DNA from: JACNJF01 sp050288105
Lineage (GTDB): Bacteria; Pseudomonadota; Gammaproteobacteria; GCA-001735895
Length of the DNA stretch: 64,000 bases
Reading direction: 5' to 3'
Assembly: GCA_050288105.1 (NCBI GenBank)
Contig: JBNKDE010000018.1
Span: 7,008-71,007, forward strand
The translations under genes were made by a program, and so were the position numbers. The notes below the pieces were generated by a model that searched no databases, was not told the DNA's origin, and saw nothing but the letters and a program-made list of their open reading frames with translations. How positions within the stretch are numbered: position 1 is the stretch's first letter; each line of letters opens with the position of its first letter. Below, piece after piece: positions 1 through 9,479 of this stretch.

Positions 1-477
1 GGTCTTTTCGTCACGTACTTCCTGGTAACGTTCGAGAATGATTTCCATGGTGTCTGGATAACGTGCCAGTGCAGACATGGCCTGGTTGAGGCCGTCTTCA
101 ATTCGGCGGGCAATTTTGATTTCGCCTTCACGGGTGAGGAGTTCTACAGTACCCATTTCGCGCATATACATACGCACAGGGTCAGTGGTACGACCGAATT
201 CGCTATCCAGAGAGGCCAGAGCAGCAGCAGCTTCTTCGACTGCATCTTCGTCAGGTTCATTCTCGGCATCATTGAGAATGTCATCGGCATCTTCGGTTGG
301 TGCGCTTTCGTGCACCTTGATGCCCATGTCGTTAATCATGCGAATGATGTCTTCTATCTGTTCGGGTTCTACGATTCCGTCAGGTAGGTGGTCATTGACC
401 TCGGTATAAGTCAAATACCCTTGCTCTTTGCCTCTGGCGATGAGCTCTTTTAAGCTGGATTGCTGATTTTTATCCAT
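1..477 (-). CDS. rpoD: RNA polymerase primary sigma factor RpoD, N-terminal part (cut by window start)
   Basis: This is the housekeeping sigma factor that directs core RNA polymerase to most promoters. Only the first 159 codons are present; the rest lies left of the window. The product starts MDKNQQSSLKELIARGKEQG, typical of region 1.1, continues through an acidic stretch (DADDILNDAENEPDEDA), and reaches the region 1.2 sequence DPVRMYMREMGTVELLTREG. The ATG is on the minus strand at 477. It follows dnaG in the same direction with an 87-nt gap, the usual arrangement of the macromolecular synthesis operon. Identification is secure; the C-terminal DNA-binding regions cannot be seen. Confidence 0.96.
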   Translation of the reverse strand, partial: MDKNQQSSLKELIARGKEQGYLTYTEVNDHLPDGIVEPEQIEDIIRMINDMGIKVHESAPTEDADDILNDAENEPDEDAVEEAAAALASLDSEFGRTTDPVRMYMREMGTVELLTREGEIKIARRIEDGLNQAMSALARYPDTMEIILERYQEVRDEKT

Positions 478-564
478 GGTGACCTGTAGAAGATGAAAGA
501 AAAAAGTTCAAATGAACTGACCAGTATATAAGGTTTTGCTGATTTTTCCAAAATTAATAATGAA

Positions 565-2289
565 TCATTGCTTGCGGGTGAGGAGCAGGTATTCCTCTAA
601 TTCGACCTCGTTCAAATCATCACCTGAGTTTAGTTTGTTTTGGAGCTTCTGGAAGCGGTTTTTTTTATATTGTTGGCGTAGCTGTTTGATGGCGTCACTA
701 AACATAGGTTCAATATCGCTTTCCTCGTTTTGCATGGCGGGTGTCATAGCAGCAATTTTGTACAGATGAGATTCATGCTGATGTCCGGCGAAACGCGCCA
801 GTAAGTTCTGGGTGCTAATGCCGGGTTCTTCATGGATTTGATCTATGATTAGTAATAACAAATCTATTCCGGGGATATCGGCTTCACACAATTCCTCCAG
901 ATTGCCGGCTGACTGTGCGAGTTGAGGTTTTTGTAATAGCAGGTTGATTGCTAGTCGGGCTGGGGTCCAGTGGTGATCGGGTACTAGCTGTTTCTGGGGC
1001 CTGGAATGCTGCGTATTACCTAGAATCTTTAACAGCCTTGAGTCAAGTTCTATGGATAAGCGTTTCTCTACTTCGCGCAGGATTTCATCTTTTAAGCTCT
1101 GCAGAGGGATTTTATCGAAGTAGGGGCGTAGCATGTCGACAAACTGTGAGCGTCCCTCGGGGCTGTGTACTTCGCCGCGCGCGAGCAGTTCGTGAAACAG
1201 GAACTCAGTCAGCGTGGAAGCCTTATCTGCCTGTTGCAGGAACTCCTGCAGACCGTATTGCTTTATATAGGTGTCAGGGTCATGTCCTTCTGGTAGAAAC
1301 AGGAATCTGGCCAGCCTACCTTCCTTGAGTGATACGAGGCAGTTTTCAAGCGCTCTCCAGGCTGCTTTTCTTCCAGCCTGGTCTGCATCAAAACAAAAGG
1401 TAAGCTTTTTTGAAAGACGGAAAAGTTTTTCAATCTGCTGCTGGTTAATGGCTGTACCCAGTGTGGCTACGGCGTTATTGACACCGTGCTGCGCGAGCGA
1501 AACGACGTCCATGTAGCCTTCGGTGATGAAGATCTGGTCGATCTGGGTATTGTTCTGTTTTAGCTCAAATAGCCCGTAGATTTCTTCGCCTTTGTGAAAT
1601 ACCGGCGATTCGGGTGAATTCAGGTATTTGGGGTTGTCTTCGGGATTGATGACGCGCCCGCCAAAGGCAATGGTGCGTCCTCTGCGGTCTCGGATCGGAA
1701 ACATCAGGCGATGCCTGAAACGATCGTAGGTTTTGCCCTGCTCGTTTTCGATCAGCATGCCCGATTCAACCAGGTTTTTTTGGTCTCCTGTCAGGTTGTT
1801 CCAGCCGGGCGGGGCAAAACCAATGGCGTAGTTTTTAGCAGTCTGGCCGTTGATGCCGCGTTGTTGCAGGTATTGTATGGCCTGTTGATTCTGTTTCAGC
1901 TGGGTCTGGTAGTATTGCGAACAGTTTTCCAGCGTATTGAACAGGGATTCGCTTTCTGCCTGTTGTTGGCGGTTTGGATAGTTTCCCTTTTCATAGGGGA
2001 TGTCTATACCGATATGCTGCGCCAGTGTCTCTATCGCTTCGACAAACTCCATATGGTCATAGTCCATCAGGAAGCTGATGGCGTTTCCATGTTGCTGGCA
2101 GCCAAAGCAGTGGTAGAACTGCTTGTTCTGGCTGACAGAGAAGGAGGGCGATTTTTCGTTATGGAATGGGCAGCAGGCCCAGTACTCGCGCCCCTTTTTT
2201 TTTAAAGGAACGCGAGCATCAATGATTTCGACGATGTCTATGCGGTTGAGCAGATCGTCGATGAAGCTGCGCGGTATCTTGCCGGACAT
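565..2289 (-). CDS. dnaG: DNA primase DnaG
   Basis: DnaG makes the RNA primers for DNA replication and works with the replicative helicase. The 574-residue product has the N-terminal CHC2 zinc-binding domain with ligands near C40, H43, C61 and C64 (CPFHNEKSPSF and YHCFGC). The catalytic core follows, with the TOPRIM motif ITEGYMDVV and the metal-binding FCFDADQAGRKAA. The C-terminal part is the variable helicase-interaction region. Its length matches the family. It lies upstream of rpoD, as in E. coli, but the rpsU-tsaD end of the classical cluster is separated from it by about 17 kb holding gltB, pil, aro, mrcA, hemE and gltD genes. Confidence 0.96.
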   Translation of the reverse strand: MSGKIPRSFIDDLLNRIDIVEIIDARVPLKKKGREYWACCPFHNEKSPSFSVSQNKQFYHCFGCQQHGNAISFLMDYDHMEFVEAIETLAQHIGIDIPYEKGNYPNRQQQAESESLFNTLENCSQYYQTQLKQNQQAIQYLQQRGINGQTAKNYAIGFAPPGWNNLTGDQKNLVESGMLIENEQGKTYDRFRHRLMFPIRDRRGRTIAFGGRVINPEDNPKYLNSPESPVFHKGEEIYGLFELKQNNTQIDQIFITEGYMDVVSLAQHGVNNAVATLGTAINQQQIEKLFRLSKKLTFCFDADQAGRKAAWRALENCLVSLKEGRLARFLFLPEGHDPDTYIKQYGLQEFLQQADKASTLTEFLFHELLARGEVHSPEGRSQFVDMLRPYFDKIPLQSLKDEILREVEKRLSIELDSRLLKILGNTQHSRPQKQLVPDHHWTPARLAINLLLQKPQLAQSAGNLEELCEADIPGIDLLLLIIDQIHEEPGISTQNLLARFAGHQHESHLYKIAAMTPAMQNEESDIEPMFSDAIKQLRQQYKKNRFQKLQNKLNSGDDLNEVELEEYLLLTRKQ

Positions 2290-2326
2290 TGTTTAACTGG
2301 CTACCTTCAATGAACTAAGACCTGCA

Positions 2327-5300
2327 TCAGGCCGCTTCCTGGTGCAGGGTATCCATCAATGAATTAATGTCTTCGGCCTTAGGCTTGACCAGCCAGAACT
2401 TGCGCTGGTAACGCGAGAAGTCATCCAGGATGTGTTGTCCCCAGGCGCTTCCGGTGAGTTCAATATGTTTTTCAATCATGCTCTGGAGGTGGATGCGGTA
2501 GTTTTCCATATTCTCGGCAGAGATACGATGGATGTCTATTAGCTCTTTATTAATACAGTCTACAAAGTCTTTATCCAGGTCCAGTACGTAAGCAAAGCCG
2601 CCGGTCATGCCGGCACCAAAGTTAATACCAGTCTTGCCAAGTACAGTGATAATACCGCCTGTCATGTATTCACAGCCATGGTCTCCTATACCTTCGACCA
2701 CGGCCTGGGCGCCAGAGTTACGTACGCCGAAGCGCTCACCGGCTGTACCGGCGGCATACAGTTCTCCTCCGGTTGCGCCATACAGGCAGGTGTTGCCCAT
2801 GATGGTAGTTTCCTGGCTCTTGAACAGGCTGTTATCAGGTGGTGTGATAACGATTTGACCTCCGGCCATACCCTTGCAAACATAGTCATTCGCATCGCCT
2901 TTCAGTGTCATGTGCAGACCTTTGGCATTCCAGACGCCGAAGCTTTGTCCTGCAGAACCGGTGAGGTTCAGCTTGATGGGATTATCTCCCATGCCTTCAT
3001 CTCCATGCGCCAGTGCTATTTCACCTGACAGTCGGGCGCCGATAGAGCGATTTATATTTTGCAGATGATAGCTGAACTCGCCTCCGTTTCCGCTCTTTAT
3101 CGCGGGCAGGCAGTCTCTTACCATCTGTTCGGCAAGTTCACCCTGATCAAATGGGACGTTGTGGGGCTCGATACAATATTGAGGCAAGTCTTTTGACAGG
3201 CCTCCATCATTTAACAGTGGCTGCAGATTCAGTTTGCTCTGACGGCTGGTTTTTCCTTCAATGACTTCCAGTAAGTCAGTGCGCCCAATGATGTCAGACA
3301 TTTTTCTAACCCCGATTGAGGCCAGAATTTGACGCACGTCTTCGGCGATAAAACGGAAATAGTTTTTTACTTTTTCCACGTTGCCATTGAAGTGGAGTTC
3401 GCGCAATACGGCATTCTGTGTGGCAACGCCAGTTGCACAGTTGTTCAGGTGACAGATGCGCAGGAATTTGCAGCCCATAGCTACCATGGGGCCGGTACCA
3501 AAGCCGAAGCTTTCCGCGCCCAGAATAGCTGCTTTAACCACATCCAGCCCCGTTTTTAGCCCACCATCGGTCTGCACGCGTACCTTGTCGCGCAGATTGT
3601 TGGCGCGTAGTACCTGGTGGGTTTCGGTAAGCCCCAGTTCCCAGGGGGATCCTGCATACTTAACCGAGGTTAGCGGGCTGGCCCCGGTACCACCATCATA
3701 TCCGGCTATGGTGATTAAATCGGCATACGCCTTGGCGACGCCTGCTGCAATGGTGCCCACACCAGCTTCCGCTACCAGTTTGACCGAAACCAGGGCTTTG
3801 GGGTTGACCTGTTTCAGGTCAAAGATCAGTTGTGCCAGGTCTTCTATGGAATAAATATCATGATGTGGCGGGGGCGATATCAGGGTTACACCCGGCTTGG
3901 AGTGTCGTAGTGTGGCAATCAGCTTGTTGACCTTCTTGCCTGGCAGTTGTCCACCTTCACCAGGTTTTGCACCCTGTGCCACCTTGATCTGTAGCACCTC
4001 GGCATTGACCAGGTAATGCGGTGTGACACCAAAACGCCCTGAAGCAATCTGCTTGATTTTGGACATCTTGTCGGTGCCATAGCGGGCTTTGTCTTCACCA
4101 CCTTCTCCAGAGTTGGAGCGTCCACCTAACTGATTCATGGCCTGGGCCAGGGTTTCATGTGCTTCGGGTGACAAAGCCCCCAGCGACATACCAGCGGAGT
4201 CAAAACGCATCAGAATGTCGTGGATAGATTCTACCTGTTCGATATCGATAGGCCGTGCGGGTTTAAGCCTCAGCATATCGCGCAGAGCAACTGCAGGTCG
4301 ATTGTTAACCGTGTGGGCGTAGATCTTCCAGTCAGTGTATCTGCCACTGGTTACCGCCTGTTGCAGGGTTTGCACCACGTCTGGATTATAGGCATGGTAT
4401 TCGCCACCATGTACATATTTAAGCAGGCCGCCCTGGGTAATTGTTTTGCGTGGATTCCAGGCCAGTTTATTCACGCTTCTGGCATCCGCTTCCAGGTCTT
4501 CAAAGTCCATGCCGTCAATACGACAGGTAGTGCCCGTAAAGCACAGATCTACCACTTCTTTATGCATGCCAACGATTTCAAATAATTGCGAGCCTCGATA
4601 GCTGGCAATGGTTGAAATACCCATCTTGGAGATGATTTTATACAGTCCTTTGTTTATCCCTTTGCGATAGTTGGTACCAATCTGGTGGTATTCCATGTCT
4701 CTTATTTCGCCCGATTTCACCATGCCAAGCAGGCTTGCATAAGCAAGGTATGGGTAAATGGCGGTGGCCCCATAACCGAGCAGAACCGCCATATGGTGCG
4801 GATCCCTTGCTGTACCGGTTTCTACGACGATGTTAACGTCACAACGTAAGCCGGCCTGGCACAGGCGATGATGCACGGCACCAGTTGCCAGTGCAGCATG
4901 GATGATGAGTTCATTTTGTGCGATGTCATGATCTGACAGTACCAGGATGACCTTTCCATTTCGTCCAGCCTGAACGGCCTGCTCGCTCAGATTAATGATG
5001 GCCTGCTTGAGCGAGGTTTTTGATGGGTCATAACCCATGCTCAAACGCTGGTGGCTAAAATGTGCCTGATCGCTGTGGTTTAACAGGCGATGAAACTTAT
5101 GGTCAGACAGTATAGGTGAGTTGACGACCAGTCTATTGGCAAATTCGGCAGTTTCTTCAAACAGGTTCTGTTCCTGGCCAAAGCAGGTTTCCAGTGACAT
5201 GACGATTTTTTCACGCAACGGATCGATCGGGGGATTGGTTACCTGGGCAAACGACTGACGGAAGCTGTCATATACCGATCTGACGTGATGAGATAGCACA

Positions 5301-6799
5301 GGCAGGGGAGTGTCATCGCCCATGGAGCCTGTCGCTTCCTGTCCATCGGATGCAAGCACCCGTAGTACCTGATCTTTTTCTTCGAAGCTGACCTGAAACA
5401 TTTTTTCGAAACGATTTAGTGTTTCTACATCCATCGATTCTTCCGACAGCGGAGCGTGCATGGGGTCTGATGAGAGATATTTCAGTCCATTTTTTAGCCA
5501 TTCTTCATACGGGTGGCGTTGCTGGAGCATTTCATCGATATCTTCAGATAGCAATAATTTCCCGGTTTCGGTATCCACAGCAATCATCTGTCCAGGCATC
5601 AATCGACCTTTGGCAATAACATCCTGCGGCTCGTAATCCCATACACCGATTTCTGATGCAAGCGTAATATGGCGGTCTCGGGTGCGAACCCAGCGTGCCG
5701 GGCGCAGGCCATTACGATCAGTCACGCAACAGGCATAGCGGCCTTCGGTTAGTACAATGCCTGCAGGGCCGTCCCAGGGATCCATGTGCATGGAATTGTA
5801 TTCGTAGAACGCTTTTAGTGCGGAATCCATGTAATCGACATTTTGCCAGGCGGGTGGTACCAGCAGGCGCATGGCGCGGAATACATCGATGCCACCGGCG
5901 AGCAAGACATCCAGCATGTTATCCATTGAGCTTGAATCGGAGCCGGTCATGTTGACCAGGGGCCTGACTTCGGCCATATCGGGAATTAAATCAGATCTGA
6001 GTTTGTGTGCCCGGGCATTGGCCCAGTTGCGGTTACCCTGGATGGTGTTGATTTCACCGTTATGCGCCAGGTAGCGGAAGGGTTGTGCCAGTTTCCACTG
6101 AGGCCAGGTGTTGGTGGAAAAACGTTGATGAAAAACGCAGATTGAGCTTTGCATTTCTGGGTCATTCAGGTCGAGGTAGAAAACCGGCAGGTTGGCGGGC
6201 ATTACCAGTCCTTTGTACGACATGACACGAGAAGACATGCTCGGGATATAGAAATAGGGGTCGTTATCAGCATGTGCTTTTTCAATAGTGCGGCGTGCTA
6301 TGAACAGTGAACGCTCAAAATCTGCCACACTGCTACCCTCGGGGGCATTGATAAATGCCTGATAGATTGCGGGTTGAGTGCTTAATGCTTCCTCACCGCA
6401 GGCTGATGAGTCCGTAGGGACCTCTCTCCATCCTGCGATCTTTAATCCCTGTCTGGCTACCTTTTCCTCGAATAATGACTGTTCAGCATTGATGACTGTG
6501 GCATCAGGTTTCATGAAAACCATAGCGACTGCATATTGATCGCTGATTTCAATACCCAGTTCCCTGGCCTTGCTGCGCAGGAATGAATCAGGCTTTTTTA
6601 TCAATAACCCACAACCATCACCCGTTTTACCATCGGCTGCGATCGCGCCCCGGTGGGTAAGGCGGGCCAGCGCCGAAATCGATGTCTTAATGAGCCAATG
6701 ACTGGGTTCGTCATCAATATTGGCTATTAATCCAAAACCGCAGCTGTCTTTTTCAAAGCTGGGTTGGTAGAGGCCTTTTAAACGTGCAAGTTCGTTCAT
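2327..6799 (-). CDS. gltB: Glutamate synthase (NADPH) large subunit
   Basis: GltB converts glutamine and 2-oxoglutarate to two glutamates in ammonia assimilation. I place the start at the ATG at 6799 (MNELARLKGLYQPSF), giving 1490 residues; an in-frame upstream extension to 6910 has no homology-like character. After a 19-residue propeptide comes the class II amidotransferase nucleophile Cys20 (KDSCGFGLI). The central and FMN domains follow, with PGEGGQLPGKKV and the 3Fe-4S cysteines in CHLNNCATGVATQ. The C-terminal GXGXG beta-helix region contains GDANDYVCKGMAGG. Its partner gltD is not adjacent; it lies at 18.2-19.6 kb beyond the pil and mrcA genes. Confidence 0.96.
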   Translation of the reverse strand: MNELARLKGLYQPSFEKDSCGFGLIANIDDEPSHWLIKTSISALARLTHRGAIAADGKTGDGCGLLIKKPDSFLRSKARELGIEISDQYAVAMVFMKPDATVINAEQSLFEEKVARQGLKIAGWREVPTDSSACGEEALSTQPAIYQAFINAPEGSSVADFERSLFIARRTIEKAHADNDPYFYIPSMSSRVMSYKGLVMPANLPVFYLDLNDPEMQSSICVFHQRFSTNTWPQWKLAQPFRYLAHNGEINTIQGNRNWANARAHKLRSDLIPDMAEVRPLVNMTGSDSSSMDNMLDVLLAGGIDVFRAMRLLVPPAWQNVDYMDSALKAFYEYNSMHMDPWDGPAGIVLTEGRYACCVTDRNGLRPARWVRTRDRHITLASEIGVWDYEPQDVIAKGRLMPGQMIAVDTETGKLLLSEDIDEMLQQRHPYEEWLKNGLKYLSSDPMHAPLSEESMDVETLNRFEKMFQVSFEEKDQVLRVLASDGQEATGSMGDDTPLPVLSHHVRSVYDSFRQSFAQVTNPPIDPLREKIVMSLETCFGQEQNLFEETAEFANRLVVNSPILSDHKFHRLLNHSDQAHFSHQRLSMGYDPSKTSLKQAIINLSEQAVQAGRNGKVILVLSDHDIAQNELIIHAALATGAVHHRLCQAGLRCDVNIVVETGTARDPHHMAVLLGYGATAIYPYLAYASLLGMVKSGEIRDMEYHQIGTNYRKGINKGLYKIISKMGISTIASYRGSQLFEIVGMHKEVVDLCFTGTTCRIDGMDFEDLEADARSVNKLAWNPRKTITQGGLLKYVHGGEYHAYNPDVVQTLQQAVTSGRYTDWKIYAHTVNNRPAVALRDMLRLKPARPIDIEQVESIHDILMRFDSAGMSLGALSPEAHETLAQAMNQLGGRSNSGEGGEDKARYGTDKMSKIKQIASGRFGVTPHYLVNAEVLQIKVAQGAKPGEGGQLPGKKVNKLIATLRHSKPGVTLISPPPHHDIYSIEDLAQLIFDLKQVNPKALVSVKLVAEAGVGTIAAGVAKAYADLITIAGYDGGTGASPLTSVKYAGSPWELGLTETHQVLRANNLRDKVRVQTDGGLKTGLDVVKAAILGAESFGFGTGPMVAMGCKFLRICHLNNCATGVATQNAVLRELHFNGNVEKVKNYFRFIAEDVRQILASIGVRKMSDIIGRTDLLEVIEGKTSRQSKLNLQPLLNDGGLSKDLPQYCIEPHNVPFDQGELAEQMVRDCLPAIKSGNGGEFSYHLQNINRSIGARLSGEIALAHGDEGMGDNPIKLNLTGSAGQSFGVWNAKGLHMTLKGDANDYVCKGMAGGQIVITPPDNSLFKSQETTIMGNTCLYGATGGELYAAGTAGERFGVRNSGAQAVVEGIGDHGCEYMTGGIITVLGKTGINFGAGMTGGFAYVLDLDKDFVDCINKELIDIHRISAENMENYRIHLQSMIEKHIELTGSAWGQHILDDFSRYQRKFWLVKPKAEDINSLMDTLHQEAA

Positions 6800-6972
6800 A
6801 TTACTAACCGGTTGGTGGATATGGTTTTTTGCCGAGTCGAAAATTCTGCACTGCAGCAGTTTGAGGCAAAAAGGCCGATCATTATACTCGCCCCGCAGTG
6901 GCGGGTTCAATATTTAGCAGTTTGAACAAGGGCTCCAGTCAGATCAGGCACCTATGTTGAGCAATAGTAGGC

Positions 6973-7764
6973 CTAGATTTCAGATTTAATTTGCTTGAAT
7001 TTTCTTGCCCAGGGCTTGAGCTGCTGCAGGCCTGAAGGCAGTGTGGTGAGTGCTAGCTGTGCGGACTGGTAATTACTGTAATGGCCGTATAACAGTCGGA
7101 AATAGGTTTTTCCATTAATTTCGCTCGAGTAAAAAGCGGTTTTGCTGCAGATATTGTGCTGCAGGCAAAATTCAAAGAGCGCTTCGCGAGTCGAGGTTGA
7201 TATTAGCTGCAGGCTGTAGCTGTCATCCTGCTGACTTTTGATCCAGTCGCTACCGTATAACCCCTGTTCTCTCTCGAAAAGTACTGGTTTATCAAGAAAC
7301 TGGTTTGCTGCATAGAGGTAGTCCGTAGTTGTGGGCAGGTTAAGTTCAAATGTGTCCAGATCCTGCATGGGTTGAGGTTTAATACGCAGGATCGATTGCA
7401 TGGATTTCGTGGTTTTAAATGTGTTCGCGGTTTGCGGTGTCAAACTGACCAGCAGTAAGCACAGGCTTAGCAGCGCAACGAGGGTTGAGTTGGGGCGAAA
7501 TCCATAAACCGGCCTGTGCATGCTCTGGATAGCCTGAATGCAATGCAGTTTTATCGTTTCGGCATCTCCGCGTGCTCGCCACCAGATTGCAAATATCTGA
7601 TGCCAGCCAAGAGGGGGCCTGTTATTAATACCTGCCAGGTTAAGTGCTCTATATATGTATTCGTATACCGCGAGAAAGCTGCATTTGTTATTGCTGGATG
7701 CATTAACCTCGGTGCAGGCAAGAGCCTGGGTAAAGAGAATTTGCCAGCTCTTCTGAGCGCCCAT
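6973..7764 (-). CDS. Short membrane-anchored SPOR-domain protein (DamX-like)
   Basis: SPOR domains bind denuded septal peptidoglycan, so a cell-division role is likely. The 263-residue product has one hydrophobic segment at about residues 93-110 (TLVALLSLCLLLVSL). The C-terminal SPOR domain starts near YSLQLISTSTREAL and includes GKTYFRLLYGHYSNYQSAQLAL and LPSGLQQLKPWARKF. Many relatives carry an AAA ATPase domain ahead of the SPOR domain; here the first 90 residues show no Walker motifs and I do not recognise them. It sits 9 nt after aroB, matching the aroK-aroB-damX order of other gammaproteobacteria. The start at 7764 has no clear ribosome binding site, so the true N-terminus could be shorter. 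Confidence 0.8.
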   Translation of the reverse strand: MGAQKSWQILFTQALACTEVNASSNNKCSFLAVYEYIYRALNLAGINNRPPLGWHQIFAIWWRARGDAETIKLHCIQAIQSMHRPVYGFRPNSTLVALLSLCLLLVSLTPQTANTFKTTKSMQSILRIKPQPMQDLDTFELNLPTTTDYLYAANQFLDKPVLFEREQGLYGSDWIKSQQDDSYSLQLISTSTREALFEFCLQHNICSKTAFYSSEINGKTYFRLLYGHYSNYQSAQLALTTLPSGLQQLKPWARKFKQIKSEI

Positions 7765-7773
7765 GACGGTCTA

Positions 7774-8862
7774 CTAGCACTGTTGAAGGGTTTGTTTTAA
7801 CAGCTCAGCGTCATAGTCAGAGCTGACAAATGCCTGCCCCAGGTCTTTAAGCAGGACCAGTTTGATGATGCCCTGATCGACCTTTTTGTCTATCGCCATG
7901 ATGTTCATATATTGATCTATCGTCATCTCTGCAGGGGGCTCCACGGGAAGATTTGCGCGCTTCAGAATTTCAATGGTTCGCTGCAAAATCTGTGTTTCAA
8001 TCCAGTTATGTCGTAAGGACAAATCAGCTGCCATAACCATGCCCGCAGCAACAGCTTCACCGTGTAACCAGTTTCCGTAGCCCATTGCCGACTCAATGGC
8101 GTGGCCAAAGGTGTGGCCCAGGTTGAGGATGGCTCTAATCCCGGTTTCTTTTTCATCGATCGCGACAATTTCAGCTTTGGTCCTGCAGGAAATCATAATC
8201 GCTTCGCTGAGCAGCGCAGTATCTTTCTGCATCAGGCCCTGCATGTTATTTTCCAGCCAGCTAAAAAAGCCTGCATCATGAATCAGGCCGTACTTGATCA
8301 CTTCCGCCATACCAGCGCTGAGTTCTCGGTCGGGTAAGGTATTTAATGTATTGGTATCTGCGATAACGCATTGGGGCTGGAAGAATGAGCCAATCATATT
8401 CTTGCCTCGGGGGTGATTAACCCCGGTTTTTCCGCCTACCGAAGAGTCTACCTGTGATAACAAGGTTGTTGGGATTTGTATAAAATTGGCACCACGTTGG
8501 TAGATGGCTGCGGCGAATCCCGTGATGTCGCCAATGACACCTCCACCGAGGGCGATTAGCGTGGTTTTTCTATCATGTCTCTGGTCAATGAGTACATCAA
8601 TGATGCGTTCGACATTTGCCAGTGTTTTAAATTGCTCGCCATCTTGCAGAATGACGGAATCAAAACGAATCTGTTTTTCCTTCAGGATTTTTTCAACTTT
8701 ATCCAGATAGAGGGGAGCAACGGTTGTGTTGCTGACGATTAATGCGCTACTGCCATGGATGTAATCGGTGATCAGCGAGCCATTATCCAGTAGCTGATGG
8801 CCGATAAAAATAGGATAACTGCGTTCTCCCAGGTCGACATTAAGTTGATGGAGTGGTTTCAT
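7774..8862 (-). CDS. aroB: 3-dehydroquinate synthase
   Basis: AroB converts DAHP to 3-dehydroquinate, the second step of the shikimate pathway, in the cytoplasm. It is 362 residues long, the normal length. The NAD-binding region contains IALGGGVIGDITGFAAA. Metal and active-site motifs include DSSVGGKTGVNHP, ELSAGMAEVIKYGLI and ILNLGHTFGHAIE. The ATG overlaps the aroK stop by 4 nt, so the two are translationally coupled. The downstream gene is the DamX-like SPOR protein, as is common in this class. Confidence 0.97.
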   Translation of the reverse strand: MKPLHQLNVDLGERSYPIFIGHQLLDNGSLITDYIHGSSALIVSNTTVAPLYLDKVEKILKEKQIRFDSVILQDGEQFKTLANVERIIDVLIDQRHDRKTTLIALGGGVIGDITGFAAAIYQRGANFIQIPTTLLSQVDSSVGGKTGVNHPRGKNMIGSFFQPQCVIADTNTLNTLPDRELSAGMAEVIKYGLIHDAGFFSWLENNMQGLMQKDTALLSEAIMISCRTKAEIVAIDEKETGIRAILNLGHTFGHAIESAMGYGNWLHGEAVAAGMVMAADLSLRHNWIETQILQRTIEILKRANLPVEPPAEMTIDQYMNIMAIDKKVDQGIIKLVLLKDLGQAFVSSDYDAELLKQTLQQC

Positions 8863-9386
8863 GTTCTGGTCAGGTATTCTGGTAGTTTTGGAATGATCTC
8901 ATTGGCTACACGACGAGCATACTTTCTGTCAGTCTGTATGCGCAGGTCTGCAAGCTCCAGATATAAGGGCTTGCGCTCGTTGAGTAGTTTTTCCAGTCTT
9001 TCTCTGGGGTTATCGGTCTTTAATAAGGGGCGTTTTTTGTCATGTTTGAGCCGTTCCATCTGCTGATTTACAGACGTGTCTAAAAATATAATAAACCCGG
9101 ATGCTCTTAGCAATTCCCGATTTTCGGGGCGAGTTACCGAGCCGCCGCCCGTAGCCAGCACAAGATTTGGCCTGCTGGTTAATTCCTGAATGGCTTTGGT
9201 TTCCCGGATGCGAAAACCCTCTTCACCTTCTACATCAAAAATACAGGGGATATCTACCCCCGTTTTTTCTTCGATATAGTAGTCGCTATCGTAGAAATCA
9301 CGATGTAAACGATTGGCTAGCAGCTGGCCTATGGTAGATTTTCCGGAACCCATGGGTCCAATCAGAATGATGTTGTTTGAGCTCAT
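8859..9386 (-). CDS. aroK: Shikimate kinase
   Basis: AroK phosphorylates shikimate with ATP. I chose the ATG at 9386 (MSSNNIILIGPMGSGKST), giving 175 residues with the P-loop at residues 10-18, as expected for the family; an in-frame extension to 9443 would add 19 atypical residues. The substrate-binding DSD motif appears in YDSDYYIEEKTG. Walker-B-like ATGGGSVTRPENR and the adenine-binding RPLLKTDNPRERLEKL are also present. It lies between pilQ and aroB, the standard pilMNOPQ-aroKB order. Confidence 0.96.
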   Translation of the reverse strand: MSSNNIILIGPMGSGKSTIGQLLANRLHRDFYDSDYYIEEKTGVDIPCIFDVEGEEGFRIRETKAIQELTSRPNLVLATGGGSVTRPENRELLRASGFIIFLDTSVNQQMERLKHDKKRPLLKTDNPRERLEKLLNERKPLYLELADLRIQTDRKYARRVANEIIPKLPEYLTRT

Positions 9387-9441
9387 GGGTTGAGTGATTG
9401 CAAATCCAGCGCGAATTTTAGATTTGCAGGTGATGAAATAC

Positions 9442-9473
9442 AAGCTCCCAGAGTGTATATGCTCTGGGAGCTT
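9442..9473 (-). terminator. Strong hairpin between pilQ and aroK
   Basis: A perfect 12-bp inverted repeat (AAGCTCCCAGAG, 8-nt loop, CTCTGGGAGCTT) lies between the two genes. On the minus strand, as transcribed from aroK toward pilQ or read through, only a weak T-rich tail follows (GTATTTC). It may be a partial terminator or an mRNA processing hairpin separating pil from aro expression. Confidence 0.5.
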
Positions 9474-9479
9474 TCCTGA

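Noticed and set aside
5695..5955. 86-codon plus-strand frame antisense to gltB, and many similar frames inside dnaG, gltB, gpgS and cox genes
   Set aside because: Shadow frames of well-supported genes; no start signals and no recognisable protein features.
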